Below, in pieces: positions 24,470 through 34,061 of a stretch of 64,000 nucleotides of DNA. The DNA comes from Klebsiella quasivariicola. GTDB taxonomy: Bacteria > Pseudomonadota > Gammaproteobacteria > Enterobacterales > Enterobacteriaceae. Position 1 is the first letter of the stretch. Every line of letters begins with the position of its first letter. Location of the stretch: assembly GCF_002269255.1 (NCBI RefSeq), contig NZ_CP022823.1, positions 4,402,001-4,466,000 of the forward strand. The letters are read 5' to 3'. The notes beneath the pieces are model-generated. The model saw nothing but the letters and a program-made list of their open reading frames with translations. It was not told where the DNA came from and did not search any database. The translations under genes and the position numbers were made by a program.

Positions 24470-25813
24470 TTATCCTTCCTGCTCAATCTGGGTTAACACG
24501 CTGCGCAGCGCCGGGCCGTATTCATATTTGCCCGGACAAACGTAGGTGCAGAGCGCCAGATCTTCTTCATCCAGCTCCAGACAGCCCAGCGCCTGGGCGC
24601 TATCGGTGTCCCCGGCCAGCAGATCGCGCAGCAATATGGTCGGCAGAATATCCAGCGGCATGACCCGCTCGTAGTTGCCGATAGGCACCATCGCCCGCTC
24701 GCCGCCGTGAGTATCAGTGGAAAAATTAAAGCGCTTGCGCTTAAAGAAATGACCAAGGGTGGTGCGGGTAATCGAGAACTTCTCTTTGCCCGGCATCACC
24801 CAGCCAAACAGCTCTTTTTCCCGACCTTCCCGAACCACGCTCACCTGCAGATGGAAACGCCCGAGGAAAGCGTGCGGGCCGTGGGCGCGGGTGCCGCTAA
24901 GTACCGAGCCGGAAATAACGCGGTTTTCACCCGCTTCCAGCTCGCCCGCCAACAGATCGTCCAGGCTGGCGCCCAGCGTCGTTTTGACCAGCCGCGGCGA
25001 CTTTACCTGCGGGCCGCCGAGCGCAATCACCCGTTCGCAGTTCAGCTCGCCTTCAAGGAAAAGCTGACCGATAGCGATCGCATCCTGATAATTGAGGTGC
25101 CAGACCTGCTTATTCAGGCTCACTGGCTCCAGGAAGTGAATATGCGTTCCCGGCAGCCCCGCCGGGTGCGGCCCGGAGAACTGATTAAAACAGACCTGGC
25201 CGGCAGGATGGCCACCCAGCTTGCCGCCGCTGGGCTGGCAGACGTGCACTTTCCCGTCGGTCAGACGCGTCAGCACGGTAAGTCCGGCGTCAAAAGCGGC
25301 GCGTTCGGCCAGAATAATCGGCTGCGGCTCTGCTGCCAGCGGGTTGGTATCCATGGCGTTGACAAAAATAGCGGCGGGCACGCTGCCCGGGCGCGGCGTT
25401 TTACTGAACGGCCGGGTACGCAGTGCGGTCCACAGGCCCGACGCCAGCAGTTGCTGCTGTACGGTGTCGCGCGGCAGGTCGGCCAGCGCGTCCGCGGCGT
25501 AGCGGGTAAACGTCACCGCGTCATTGCCCTCGATATCTATCACCACCGACTGCAACACGCGCCGTTCACCGCGATGAATCGCGCTGACGACCCCGCTCGC
25601 CGGGGCAGTAAAGCAGACGCCGGGGATCTTTTTATCTTCAAACAGGATCTGACCTTTTTTGACCCGATCGCCTTCTTTGACCGCCATCGCGGGACGCATA
25701 CCGACGTACTCTTCACCGAGTAGCGCGACGCGCTTCACCGCTGGCGCGGGAGAAATCTGCTGTAATGGCATGCCAGCTATGGGCAAATCCAGCCCTTTCG
25801 TGATTTTAATCAT
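24470..25813 (-). CDS. nqrA: Na+-translocating NADH:quinone reductase subunit A
   Basis: A 447-residue cytoplasmic subunit, first gene of the nqrABCDEF-nqrM operon. I chose the ATG at 25813 (MIKITKGLDLPIAG), which gives the standard length and N-terminus, over a start 27 bases upstream. NqrA lies near the quinone site. No apbE gene accompanies the operon in this window, although both FMN-carrying subunits depend on ApbE. Confidence 0.96.
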   Translation of the reverse strand: MIKITKGLDLPIAGMPLQQISPAPAVKRVALLGEEYVGMRPAMAVKEGDRVKKGQILFEDKKIPGVCFTAPASGVVSAIHRGERRVLQSVVIDIEGNDAVTFTRYAADALADLPRDTVQQQLLASGLWTALRTRPFSKTPRPGSVPAAIFVNAMDTNPLAAEPQPIILAERAAFDAGLTVLTRLTDGKVHVCQPSGGKLGGHPAGQVCFNQFSGPHPAGLPGTHIHFLEPVSLNKQVWHLNYQDAIAIGQLFLEGELNCERVIALGGPQVKSPRLVKTTLGASLDDLLAGELEAGENRVISGSVLSGTRAHGPHAFLGRFHLQVSVVREGREKELFGWVMPGKEKFSITRTTLGHFFKRKRFNFSTDTHGGERAMVPIGNYERVMPLDILPTILLRDLLAGDTDSAQALGCLELDEEDLALCTYVCPGKYEYGPALRSVLTQIEQEG

Positions 25814-26224
25814 ATTGTTAGCAGGTATCCGTAACCTCAACCCCGATGCATGCCGGGGCCAGCTTATTGACAGAATGGCAGAGAAGAAAGGGCGAAACAG
25901 CGCCCGTAGCGCTCAGAGCGGAAGAGAAGCATCCTTTCTTACTCTGGTGATGAACCGGCGCAAGTGTAACATTTCGTGAGCGACGGCTGTAGCGCGAGGG
26001 GCAATAAGTGCTTCTAAAATGCGAGCTATTGCGCAAAGTTCTCACTGTGTTTTTGTCGCAGGCAGGTTATAAAGTGAGGCTAAATTGTAAACGCCGCCAC
26101 GTCGCCCTTGCGAAAAAATGCCGTGATGCTAATGTGAGCGCTCTAAATCCAGAAAACTCTGATTTCGGGTCTCTCTTGCCGTCCTGGCAATGTGGCTATT
26201 TTGTTTTATCAAGGAACAAGCAGT
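25814..26224. other. Intergenic region between nqrA and yafK
   Basis: About 410 bases between two divergent genes with no convincing coding frame. It must contain the nqr promoter (leftward) and the yafK promoter (rightward). A small hairpin (GGGCG at about 25887, CGCCC at about 25898) lies in the nqr leader. I see no operator that I can name. Confidence 0.5.
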
Positions 26225-26965
26225 ATGCGCAAAATCGCATTATTTATTGCGATGCTTCTGCTGCCGTGCGTGTCATTTGCCGGGCTGCTCAGCAGCAACA
26301 GCCCGACGACGCCGGTTAGCAAAGAATACAAGCAGCAATTAATGGGTTCACCGGTTTACATTGAGATCTTTAAAGAAGAGCGCATGCTCGACCTTTACGT
26401 CAAAATGGGTGAGACCTACCAGCTTCTCGATAGCTATCGGATCTGTAACTACTCCGGTGGCCTCGGTCCGAAACAGCGCCAGGGCGATTTCAAGAGTCCG
26501 GAAGGGTTCTATAACGTCACCCGCAGCCAGCTCAAACCTGACAGCCGCTTCTATAAAGCGATTAACATCGGCTTCCCGAACGCCTACGATCGCGCCCATG
26601 GTTATGAAGGGAAATATTTGATGATCCACGGCGACTGCGTCTCTATCGGCTGCTACGCCATGACCGACAGCGGGATCGATGAGATCTTCCAGTTCGTGAC
26701 CGGCGCTTTAGTCTTCGGCCAGCCAAGCGTGCAGGTGAGTATCTATCCGTTCCGCATGACCAACGCTAACATGGAACGCCACAAATACTCCTACTATGCG
26801 GATTTCTGGAAACAGCTTAAGCCTGGCTATGACTATTTCCAGCAGACCCACAAGCCGCCGATCGTGTCAGTGACCGACGGCCGCTATGTGGTGAGCAAGC
26901 CGCTCAGTCACGAAGTTGTCCAGCCGCAGCTGGCCTCAAACTATACGCTCCCCGAGACAAAATAA
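26225..26965 (+). CDS. dpaA: YafK/DpaA, L,D-transpeptidase-family peptidoglycan-lipoprotein amidase
   Basis: A 246-residue protein with signal peptide MRKIALFIAMLLLPCVSFA and a YkuD-type catalytic domain; the active-site motif HGDCVSIGC contains the catalytic His and Cys. The start ATG 26225 follows AAGGA by 9 bases. In E. coli YafK (renamed DpaA or LdtF) detaches Braun's lipoprotein from peptidoglycan. The last 30 bases overlap the 3' end of the convergent yafJ. Confidence 0.92.
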   Translation: MRKIALFIAMLLLPCVSFAGLLSSNSPTTPVSKEYKQQLMGSPVYIEIFKEERMLDLYVKMGETYQLLDSYRICNYSGGLGPKQRQGDFKSPEGFYNVTRSQLKPDSRFYKAINIGFPNAYDRAHGYEGKYLMIHGDCVSIGCYAMTDSGIDEIFQFVTGALVFGQPSVQVSIYPFRMTNANMERHKYSYYADFWKQLKPGYDYFQQTHKPPIVSVTDGRYVVSKPLSHEVVQPQLASNYTLPETK

Positions 26966-27703
26966 CGCCCACTCGCCTGGCATGATCTTGTGCCAGGTTT
27001 CATTGGCCGTCAGCGGCTGCGTGGCGATAACCGTGACCACATCGTTGGGTGTGGTCTCGCGTTGAAAGTCGATCTCCACATCCTGGTCCAGCAGTTTTGC
27101 CACCCCGAACGGCGCCCGCCGGGTGATCCAGTGCAGATTGGTCGAGCAGAACGCCATCACGTAGCGTCCGTCCGACAGCAGCATGTTGAACACCCCTTTC
27201 TCACGCAGCTCACCCGCCAGGGTGGCGATATACTTGAAAACGCCCAGCATATTGCCCGGCGTGCGCGGGTAGCGCTCGGTTAAGCGGTGCAGCAACCAAC
27301 AAAACGCTTTTTCACTGTCGGTCTCGCCCACCGGATGGAAATTGCCGGTTTTCAGCGATTTATAGCCTTTAAGCTGCCCATTGTGCGCGTAGGTCCAGTT
27401 GCGCCCCCACAGTTCACGGGTAAACGGATGGGTGTTCTCCAGGGCCACCATCCCGCGATTGGCCTGACGGATATGGGCGACGACGGAACAGGACTTAATC
27501 GGGTAATCCTGGACCAGTTTCGCGATCGGCGACTGAAAGCTCGGCTGCGGATCTTTGAATGTGCGACAGCCTTTACCTTCATAGAAGGTGATGCCCCAGC
27601 CGTCTTTATGCGGCCCCGTCCCGCCGCCGCGCTGCACCAGCCCGGTAAAGCTAAAACAGATATCTGTTGGCACATTGGCGCTCATCCCGAGCAGTTCGCA
27701 CAT
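26936..27703 (-). CDS. yafJ: Class II glutamine amidotransferase YafJ
   Basis: A 255-residue protein with an N-terminal nucleophile C2 (MCELLGMSAN), the Ntn-hydrolase class II amidotransferase fold and the GWGITFY and HIRQAN segments of the glutamine site. No synthetase domain is attached, so the acceptor of the ammonia is unknown. It overlaps the end of yafK tail to tail. Confidence 0.88.
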   Translation of the reverse strand: MCELLGMSANVPTDICFSFTGLVQRGGGTGPHKDGWGITFYEGKGCRTFKDPQPSFQSPIAKLVQDYPIKSCSVVAHIRQANRGMVALENTHPFTRELWGRNWTYAHNGQLKGYKSLKTGNFHPVGETDSEKAFCWLLHRLTERYPRTPGNMLGVFKYIATLAGELREKGVFNMLLSDGRYVMAFCSTNLHWITRRAPFGVAKLLDQDVEIDFQRETTPNDVVTVIATQPLTANETWHKIMPGEWALFCLGERIV

Positions 27704-27777
27704 AGGTCACCTCACCATCACAAATCATGACGGCGCCGGAGCGAGGCCGCCGTCAACAGTACACACTCGCCTGCCTG

Positions 27778-28359
27778 TTAGCCTTTCGCCATCTCTTTTT
27801 CGATCAGCATAATCAGGATATGGATCACTTTGATGTGGATCTCCTGGATGCGGTCGGCGTAACCAAAGTGCGGCACGCGAATTTCAACATCGGCGGACCC
27901 CGCCATTTTGCCGCCGTCTTTGCCAGTCAGGGTGATCACTTTCATCCCCTGCGCGCGAGCGGCTTCAATCGCTTTGATCACGTTGCCGGAGTTGCCGGAG
28001 GTGGAGATCCCCAGCAGCACATCGCCTGCACGGCCGACGGATTCAACGTAGCGGGAGAACACATACTCATAGCCAAAATCATTGCTCACGCAGGAGAGGT
28101 GGCTGACGTCGGAGATCGCGATGGCCGGGTAACCCGGGCGGTTTTCGCGATAACGTCCTGTCAGCTCTTCCGCAAAATGCATCGCATCGCAATGGGAACC
28201 GCCGTTACCGCAGGACAGCACTTTCCCACCCGCCTTAAAGCTATCCGCCAGCAGGACAGCGGCACGCTGGATAGCATGGATATTGGCTTCGTCCTGCAGA
28301 AAGTTAGCCAGCGTTTCCGCGGCTTCGTTCAGTTCGTTACGAATAAGATCCTGGTACAT
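27778..28359 (-). CDS. gmhA: Phosphoheptose isomerase
   Basis: SIS-domain isomerase of 193 residues. It converts sedoheptulose 7-phosphate to D-glycero-D-manno-heptose 7-phosphate, the first step of the heptose branch of lipopolysaccharide core synthesis. The GNGGSHCDAMHF segment and the STSGNS motif of the SIS fold are present. GmhB, a later enzyme of the same pathway, is encoded at 50285. It is 75 bases upstream of yafJ on the same strand. Confidence 0.97.
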   Translation of the reverse strand: MYQDLIRNELNEAAETLANFLQDEANIHAIQRAAVLLADSFKAGGKVLSCGNGGSHCDAMHFAEELTGRYRENRPGYPAIAISDVSHLSCVSNDFGYEYVFSRYVESVGRAGDVLLGISTSGNSGNVIKAIEAARAQGMKVITLTGKDGGKMAGSADVEIRVPHFGYADRIQEIHIKVIHILIMLIEKEMAKG

Positions 28360-28558
28360 GAGGATAATCCTTCAGTATGAGTGGAATAACCCTGGCAGTG
28401 TACCGGATAGCCGCCGAAGCGAGAAGCAGCAGGCAGCGTTATCCCCCGTCCTTTTGATTTTATGTGCCGCTTTTGCATACAACAATGTGAGCAAGGTTGT
28501 AATTATTTTGTAAACACATTGCTAAATAAAAACGCATACACTACAACCAATACATCAC

Positions 28559-28575
28559 AAGTGGTCAGACCTCCT
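28559..28575 (+). promoter_or_regulatory. FadR operator of fadE
   Basis: AAGTGGTCAGACCTCCT closely matches the FadR 17-bp operator (A-N-C-TGGTC-N-GAC-N-TGTT type). It lies 24 bases upstream of the fadE start. FadR represses fadE until long-chain acyl-CoA binds it. Confidence 0.85.
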
Positions 28576-28598
28576 ACAAGCTCAGGGAGAATTTCTCT

Positions 28599-31043
28599 AT
28601 GATGATTTTGAGTATTGTTGCAACCATCGTTTTACTCGGTGCGCTCTTCTATCACCGGGTCAGCCTGCTGCTCAGCAGTGTAATTTTGCTCGCCTGGACC
28701 GCGGCGCTCGGCGCGGCCGGACTGTGGAATATCTGGCTGCTGCTGCCGCTGGCAATTATTCTGTTGCCGTTCAACTTTGCGCCAATGCGTAAATCCATGA
28801 TTTCCGCACCGGCATTTCGCGCTTTCCGTAAGGTGATGCCGCCGATGTCGCGTACGGAAAAAGAAGCCATCGACGCCGGCACCACCTGGTGGGAAGGCGA
28901 TCTGTTCCGCGGCAACCCGGACTGGCACAAGCTGCATAACTATCCGCAGCCGCGCCTGACCGCCGAAGAGCAGGCATTTATTGACGGCCCGGTGGAAGAA
29001 GCCTGCCGGATGGCTAACGACTTCGCCATCACCCACGAAATGGCCGACCTGCCGCCGGAGCTGTGGGCCTATCTGAAAGAGCATCGCTTCTTCGCGATGA
29101 TCATTAAGAAAGAGTATGGCGGGCTTGAGTTCTCGGCTTACGCTCAGGCACGGGTACTGCAGAAACTCTCTGGCGTCTCCGGTATCCTGGCGATCACCGT
29201 CGGCGTCCCGAACTCGCTGGGCCCGGGCGAATTGCTGCAGCATTACGGTACTGAAGAGCAAAAGAATCATTATCTGCCGCGTCTGGCTCGCGGTCTGGAA
29301 ATCCCCTGCTTCGCCCTCACCAGTCCGGAAGCGGGCTCTGACGCCGGCGCTATCCCGGATACCGGCGTGGTGTGCATGGGCGACTGGCAGGGTCAACAGG
29401 TGCTGGGGATGCGCCTGACCTGGAACAAACGCTATATCACCCTGGCGCCAATCGCCACCGTGCTGGGGCTGGCCTTCAAACTCTCTGACCCGGACCGTTT
29501 GCTGGGCGGTGAAGAAGAGCTGGGCATCACCTGCGCGCTGATCCCCACCTCAACGCCGGGTGTGGAAATTGGCCGCCGCCACTTCCCGCTGAACGTCCCG
29601 TTCCAGAACGGCCCAACCCGCGGCAAGGATATCTTCGTGCCGATCGATTACATCATCGGCGGCCCGAGCATGGCCGGTCAGGGCTGGCGCATGCTGGTTG
29701 AATGTCTGTCCGTGGGCCGCGGCATTACCCTGCCTTCCAACGCCACCGGTGGCCTGAAATCCGTCGCCATGGCGACCGGCGCTTACGCCCATATTCGCCG
29801 CCAGTTCAAAATTTCCATCGGCAAAATGGAAGGGATTGAAGAGGCGCTGGCGCGCATCGCCGGTAACGCCTACGTGATGGACGCCGCGGCGTCTCTTATC
29901 ACCTACGGCATTATGCTCGGCGAGAAACCGGCAGTGTTGTCCGCGATTGTGAAATATCACTGTACCCACCGCGGCCAGCGCTCAATAATTGACGCGATGG
30001 ATATTACCGGCGGGAAAGGCATCATGCTGGGCGAAGGTAACTTCCTCGCCCGGGCCTATCAGGGCGCACCGATCGCCATCACCGTTGAAGGCGCAAACAT
30101 TCTGACCCGCAGCATGATGATCTTCGGTCAGGGGGCGATTCGCTGCCATCCGTACGTGCTGGAAGAGATGGCCGCCGCGCAGAATAACGACCTGAACGCC
30201 TACGATAAGCTGCTGTTCAAACACATCGGCCATGTCGGCAGTAATAAAGTTCGGAGTTTCTGGCTGGGCCTGACCGGCGGACGCACCAGCAGCGCGCCGA
30301 CCCGTGACGCCACCCGTCGCTATTACCAGCAAATGAACCGCCTGAGCGCTAACCTCGCGCTGCTGTCAGACGTGTCGATGGCGGTACTGGGCGGCAGCCT
30401 CAAGCGTCGCGAACGTATCTCCGCGCGTCTGGGCGATGTGTTAAGCCAGCTGTACCTGGCCTCGGCGGTGCTGAAACGCTATGACGATGAAGGACGCAAT
30501 GAAGCCGATCTGCCGCTGGTTCACTGGGGAGTGCAGGATGCACTGCACCAGGCGGAGCAAGCCATTGACGATCTGTTGGACAATTTCCCGAACCGTCTGG
30601 TGGCAGGCGTCATGCGTCTGGTCGTCTTCCCGACCGGCCGTCATCATCATGCGCCGTCGGATAAGCTGGACCATAAAGTCGCCAAAATTCTGCAGGTGCC
30701 CAGCGCCACCCGCTCCCGTATCGGTCGCGGTCAGTACCTGACGCCGAGCGAGCATAACCCGGTTGGTCTGCTGGAAGAAGCACTGCTGGAAGTGATGGCG
30801 GCCGATCCTATCCACCAGCGGATCTGCAAAGAGTTGGGTAAAAATCTGCCGTTCACCCGTCTGGATGAGCTGGCACATAACGCGCTGGCCAAAGGATTAA
30901 TTAATCAGGAAGAAGCCGCTATTCTGACCCGTGCAGAGCACAGTCGCCTGCGCAGCATTAACGTCGACGACTTTGCACCAGAGGAGCTGGCAACGCAGCC
31001 GGTAAAGCTGCCGGAAAAAGTTCGCAAGGTTGAAGCCGCATAA
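28599..31043 (+). CDS. fadE: Acyl-CoA dehydrogenase FadE
   Basis: An 814-residue protein with an N-terminal hydrophobic region followed by an FAD-dependent acyl-CoA dehydrogenase core (FALTSPEAGSDAG, SVGRGITLPSN, ITGGKGI) and a DUF1974 C-terminal part. It performs the first oxidation of fatty acid beta-oxidation at the inner membrane. Two adjacent ATG codons (28599, 28602) are possible starts, and GGGAGA precedes them. A FadR site is upstream and a strong terminator downstream, so it is a single-gene unit. Confidence 0.97.
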   Translation: MMILSIVATIVLLGALFYHRVSLLLSSVILLAWTAALGAAGLWNIWLLLPLAIILLPFNFAPMRKSMISAPAFRAFRKVMPPMSRTEKEAIDAGTTWWEGDLFRGNPDWHKLHNYPQPRLTAEEQAFIDGPVEEACRMANDFAITHEMADLPPELWAYLKEHRFFAMIIKKEYGGLEFSAYAQARVLQKLSGVSGILAITVGVPNSLGPGELLQHYGTEEQKNHYLPRLARGLEIPCFALTSPEAGSDAGAIPDTGVVCMGDWQGQQVLGMRLTWNKRYITLAPIATVLGLAFKLSDPDRLLGGEEELGITCALIPTSTPGVEIGRRHFPLNVPFQNGPTRGKDIFVPIDYIIGGPSMAGQGWRMLVECLSVGRGITLPSNATGGLKSVAMATGAYAHIRRQFKISIGKMEGIEEALARIAGNAYVMDAAASLITYGIMLGEKPAVLSAIVKYHCTHRGQRSIIDAMDITGGKGIMLGEGNFLARAYQGAPIAITVEGANILTRSMMIFGQGAIRCHPYVLEEMAAAQNNDLNAYDKLLFKHIGHVGSNKVRSFWLGLTGGRTSSAPTRDATRRYYQQMNRLSANLALLSDVSMAVLGGSLKRRERISARLGDVLSQLYLASAVLKRYDDEGRNEADLPLVHWGVQDALHQAEQAIDDLLDNFPNRLVAGVMRLVVFPTGRHHHAPSDKLDHKVAKILQVPSATRSRIGRGQYLTPSEHNPVGLLEEALLEVMAADPIHQRICKELGKNLPFTRLDELAHNALAKGLINQEEAAILTRAEHSRLRSINVDDFAPEELATQPVKLPEKVRKVEAA

Positions 31044-31069
31044 TAAAACAATCACCACATCACACGCCG

Positions 31070-31096
31070 GGCGGGGAATTTTCCCCGCCTTTTTTT
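31070..31096 (+). terminator. Terminator of fadE
   Basis: GGCGGGGAA (31070-31078) and TTCCCCGCC (31081-31089) pair and are followed by seven T residues. Confidence 0.92.
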
Positions 31097-31221
31097 CGTC
31101 ATCCCCTCCTTCGTGGCTTCTGTCAGTAGCATTTTTTTAACAAAATATTCCGCTGACCGCCGCGAGGCTGATATGGTGTTACAGTTAACCTAACCCCCTC
31201 ATGAGAATGGAGTTGACCATT

Positions 31222-31992
31222 GTGCCTGGCCTGAAAATTACGCTGTTGCAACAACCGCTGGTCTGGATGGACGGCCCTGCCAACCTGCGCCATTTTGATC
31301 GCCAACTGGAAGGGATTATCGGGCGCGATGTGATTGTTTTACCGGAGATGTTCACCACCGGCTTTGCCATGGAAGCGGCAAAACAGTCTTTACCCGAAGC
31401 CGACGTGGTGGAGTGGATGCATGCCCGGGCCGCGCAAACCCAGGCGCTGATTGCCGGCAGCGCCGCGCTGCAAACCGAACACGGCGCCATTAACCGCTTC
31501 CTGCTGGTCGAGCCCGACGGTACGGTGCACCATTACGATAAACGGCACCTGTTCCGGATGGCCGATGAACATCATCACTATGAGGCCGGAAACCAGCGCG
31601 TGGTCTTTGAATGGCGCGGATGGCGGATCCTGCCGCTGGTCTGTTACGACCTTCGCTTCCCGGTATGGTCGCGTAATCTGAACGACTATGATTTGGCGCT
31701 GTACGTCGCCAACTGGCCGGCGCCGCGCTCCCTGCACTGGCAGTCGCTGCTGGTCGCCCGCGCGATTGAGAACCAGGCCTACGTCGCCGGCTGTAACCGG
31801 GTCGGCACCGACGGCAATGGTCATCATTACCGCGGCGATAGCCGAATTATCAGCCCCCAGGGGGAGATTGTCGCCACCGCCGATCCGCATCAGGCCACCC
31901 GTCTTGACGCCGAACTGTCGCTGACTGCCCTCCAGGAATATCGGGAAAAATTTCCCGCCTGGCGCGATGCCGATCCTTTTACCCTCGATTAA
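31222..31992 (+). CDS. yafV: Omega-amidase YafV (nitrilase superfamily)
   Basis: Carbon-nitrogen hydrolase of 256 residues from GTG 31222 (GGAG 9 bases upstream), matching E. coli YafV; an ATG at 31201 would add seven residues. The catalytic Glu is E42 (LPEMF), with Lys in DKRHLF and Cys in VCYDLRF. It deaminates 2-oxoglutaramate and 2-oxosuccinamate to the keto acids. The lysozyme inhibitor gene ivy, next to it in E. coli, is absent. Confidence 0.92.
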   Translation: MPGLKITLLQQPLVWMDGPANLRHFDRQLEGIIGRDVIVLPEMFTTGFAMEAAKQSLPEADVVEWMHARAAQTQALIAGSAALQTEHGAINRFLLVEPDGTVHHYDKRHLFRMADEHHHYEAGNQRVVFEWRGWRILPLVCYDLRFPVWSRNLNDYDLALYVANWPAPRSLHWQSLLVARAIENQAYVAGCNRVGTDGNGHHYRGDSRIISPQGEIVATADPHQATRLDAELSLTALQEYREKFPAWRDADPFTLD

Positions 31993-32238
31993 TATTTCCT
32001 CCGCTTTCTTCCTCATTCAGCGGCTAAAGAAAGCGGAATTTTGACTGTCAGCACACCACAGAATATTTGCCGGGCGCATTTCATTTCTGTTCTACACTGA
32101 TTAAAAGACTCCATAACCAAACGGGCGGAGATCACCTTCAACTCACTTCTGCGTTGTAAATCATGAATTTTCTGTTGCTGGCGTTTTGTTAAATCACGCT
32201 GAGCGTTGCGTAAGAATATTATGTGAGCGTAATAGAAA

Positions 32239-33339
32239 ATGGATAATAATAATCTGCTGTTAATAGAGAAGCGGCTGGTCACCCGTTTTCTCGATATGTT
32301 TATTCGGTTCGGGCTTATTCTGGCGCTAGCCTCATTCTGTTTTACCGTCTTTTCTCCCTTTATCAATATGATGCTCTGGGCGCTGATCCTCGCCGTGGCG
32401 CTCTATCCTTTACATCAATATTTTGCCGGACTGTTAGCCGGCAGACAGGGGCTGGCCTCGCTGGTGCTGGTGTTGTTAGGTATTTTACTGATCGTGATCC
32501 CCACGGTGCTGATGATCACCTCGCTGGCGGAAAGCGCCAGCGCCATGATTGATAAGATGGGCAGCCAAAGCTTTACCATTCCCCCGCCCTCCTCGCGCAT
32601 TGCCGCGTTACCGATCATTGGCGAACGGCTTAGCGCCCTGTGGATGAGAGCTTCCGTCGATCTCCCGGGACTGCTCAGTAATTACCGCTCGCAAATCGGC
32701 GACATTGCCAAACAGTTTCTCAGCATTTTAGCCAGCATGGGCGGCGGGCTGATTGGCTTTATTATTTCGTTTATCGTCTCGGGAATTATGATGGCCTGGG
32801 GCGCAGCAGGCGCCATCAGCGCCCAGCGTATTGCCATCCGTATTACCGATGAGAATAAAGGCATAACCCTTACCCGCCTGTGTACCAGCACCATCCGCGC
32901 GGTCGCCCAGGGCGTCATCGGGGTGGCATTGATCCAGGCGCTGCTGGTCGGTGTGATCATGCTGATAGCCAGCATTCCCGCCGTCGGGATCTTCTTTATT
33001 CTGGCCCTGATCCTCGGCATCGCCCAGGTGCCGGTGATCCTGGTGACGGCCCCGGCCATTGCGCTGATGTGGAGTATCGGCACTCACAGTACCGGAATGG
33101 ATATCTTCTACACCATCCTGCTGATCGTCGCCGGCATGGCCGATAACGTCCTCAAACCGTTGCTGCTGGGGCGCGGGGTCGATGCGCCAATGCCAGTGGT
33201 GCTGTTGGGCGCCCTCGGTGGAATGGCCTCTAACGGCATTCTCGGTATGTTCCTCGGCGCCACCCTGCTGGCCATCGGGTATCGGATCTTCATGACCTGG
33301 GTCAATGAAGGGCAACCCGCCCTGCCGCAGGATAAATAA
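32239..33339 (+). CDS. AI-2E family (YdiK-like) membrane transporter
   Basis: A 366-residue membrane protein with about eight helices and the typical AI-2E layout: two pairs of N-terminal helices, a soluble segment at about residues 95-150, then the conserved C-terminal helices with VGIFFILALILGIAQVPV and GVDAPMPVVLLGALGGM. It resembles E. coli YdiK. Members export varied substrates (autoinducer-2 in TqsA, Na+ in some); the cargo here is unknown. Confidence 0.85.
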   Translation: MDNNNLLLIEKRLVTRFLDMFIRFGLILALASFCFTVFSPFINMMLWALILAVALYPLHQYFAGLLAGRQGLASLVLVLLGILLIVIPTVLMITSLAESASAMIDKMGSQSFTIPPPSSRIAALPIIGERLSALWMRASVDLPGLLSNYRSQIGDIAKQFLSILASMGGGLIGFIISFIVSGIMMAWGAAGAISAQRIAIRITDENKGITLTRLCTSTIRAVAQGVIGVALIQALLVGVIMLIASIPAVGIFFILALILGIAQVPVILVTAPAIALMWSIGTHSTGMDIFYTILLIVAGMADNVLKPLLLGRGVDAPMPVVLLGALGGMASNGILGMFLGATLLAIGYRIFMTWVNEGQPALPQDK

Positions 33340-33367
33340 CCTCAAGGGAGCGTTACGCTCCCTTAAT

Positions 33368-33958
33368 TCATTCCATAAACATCCGCACCGCACACCAGAC
33401 CAGCAGCAGCGCCAGCAGCAAATTTAATTTTCTGCCATGACGTTCAAAAATCGGTTGAAACAACTGCCCGGCCAGCGCCCAGCAAAGATTACCGGCTATC
33501 CCAATTGCCGACAGCAACAGACCTGTCACCACCAGCCAGAATGGCTCGCGGGTCACCGGCAAAACAAAAGTCGACAGGGCCGTGATGCCGTACAGAATAA
33601 TTTTGACATTCACAAACTGCAGACCGAGGCTGGCCCAGAAGCTGACAGGCCGCTCCGCCTGGCCGCCGCTGGCAGGGTCGCTGCGGGCAATATGCCAGGC
33701 CAGCCACAGAATATAGCCCGCGCCGATCCAGCGTAACAGGGAGGTAATCCCCCCATCCAGGGTGACGAGAGTGAACGTCAGCCCGGCACAAATCAGCATG
33801 ATGATCACAAATCCGAGGCTCATGCCGGCCAGGACCCGCATGCTCCGTCGGAAGCCATGAGCAGTGACGCTGCTCAGTGCCAAAATATTATTCGGCCCGG
33901 GCGTCAGGGCGGTGATCAGGGTATAGGTTAAAAATGCGCTAATCAGGGTAGGTGTCAC
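33368..33958 (-). CDS. LysE/RhtB family amino-acid exporter
   Basis: A 196-residue LysE-type translocator with about six helices and the N-terminal signature ALTPGPNNILALSS. The start is GTG 33958, with GAGGAG 7 bases upstream. It probably exports an amino acid or derivative. It is divergent from a LysR-type regulator gene 103 bases away, the usual arrangement for a regulator and its exporter. It converges with the AI-2E gene. Confidence 0.88.
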   Translation of the reverse strand: MTPTLISAFLTYTLITALTPGPNNILALSSVTAHGFRRSMRVLAGMSLGFVIIMLICAGLTFTLVTLDGGITSLLRWIGAGYILWLAWHIARSDPASGGQAERPVSFWASLGLQFVNVKIILYGITALSTFVLPVTREPFWLVVTGLLLSAIGIAGNLCWALAGQLFQPIFERHGRKLNLLLALLLVWCAVRMFME

Positions 33959-34061
33959 GGGTTTTCTCCTCTTGTCTGGCAGACAGTACCCGAAGCTGAT
34001 AATTTAAAAAAATGAATGTTTTTTCATTCTGACTTCGAGAATATCGATATAAAGAGGAACT

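Noticed and set aside
24707..25723. A 338-codon frame antisense to nqrA.
   Set aside because: No start signals or family resemblance; nqrA is complete and part of a tight operon.
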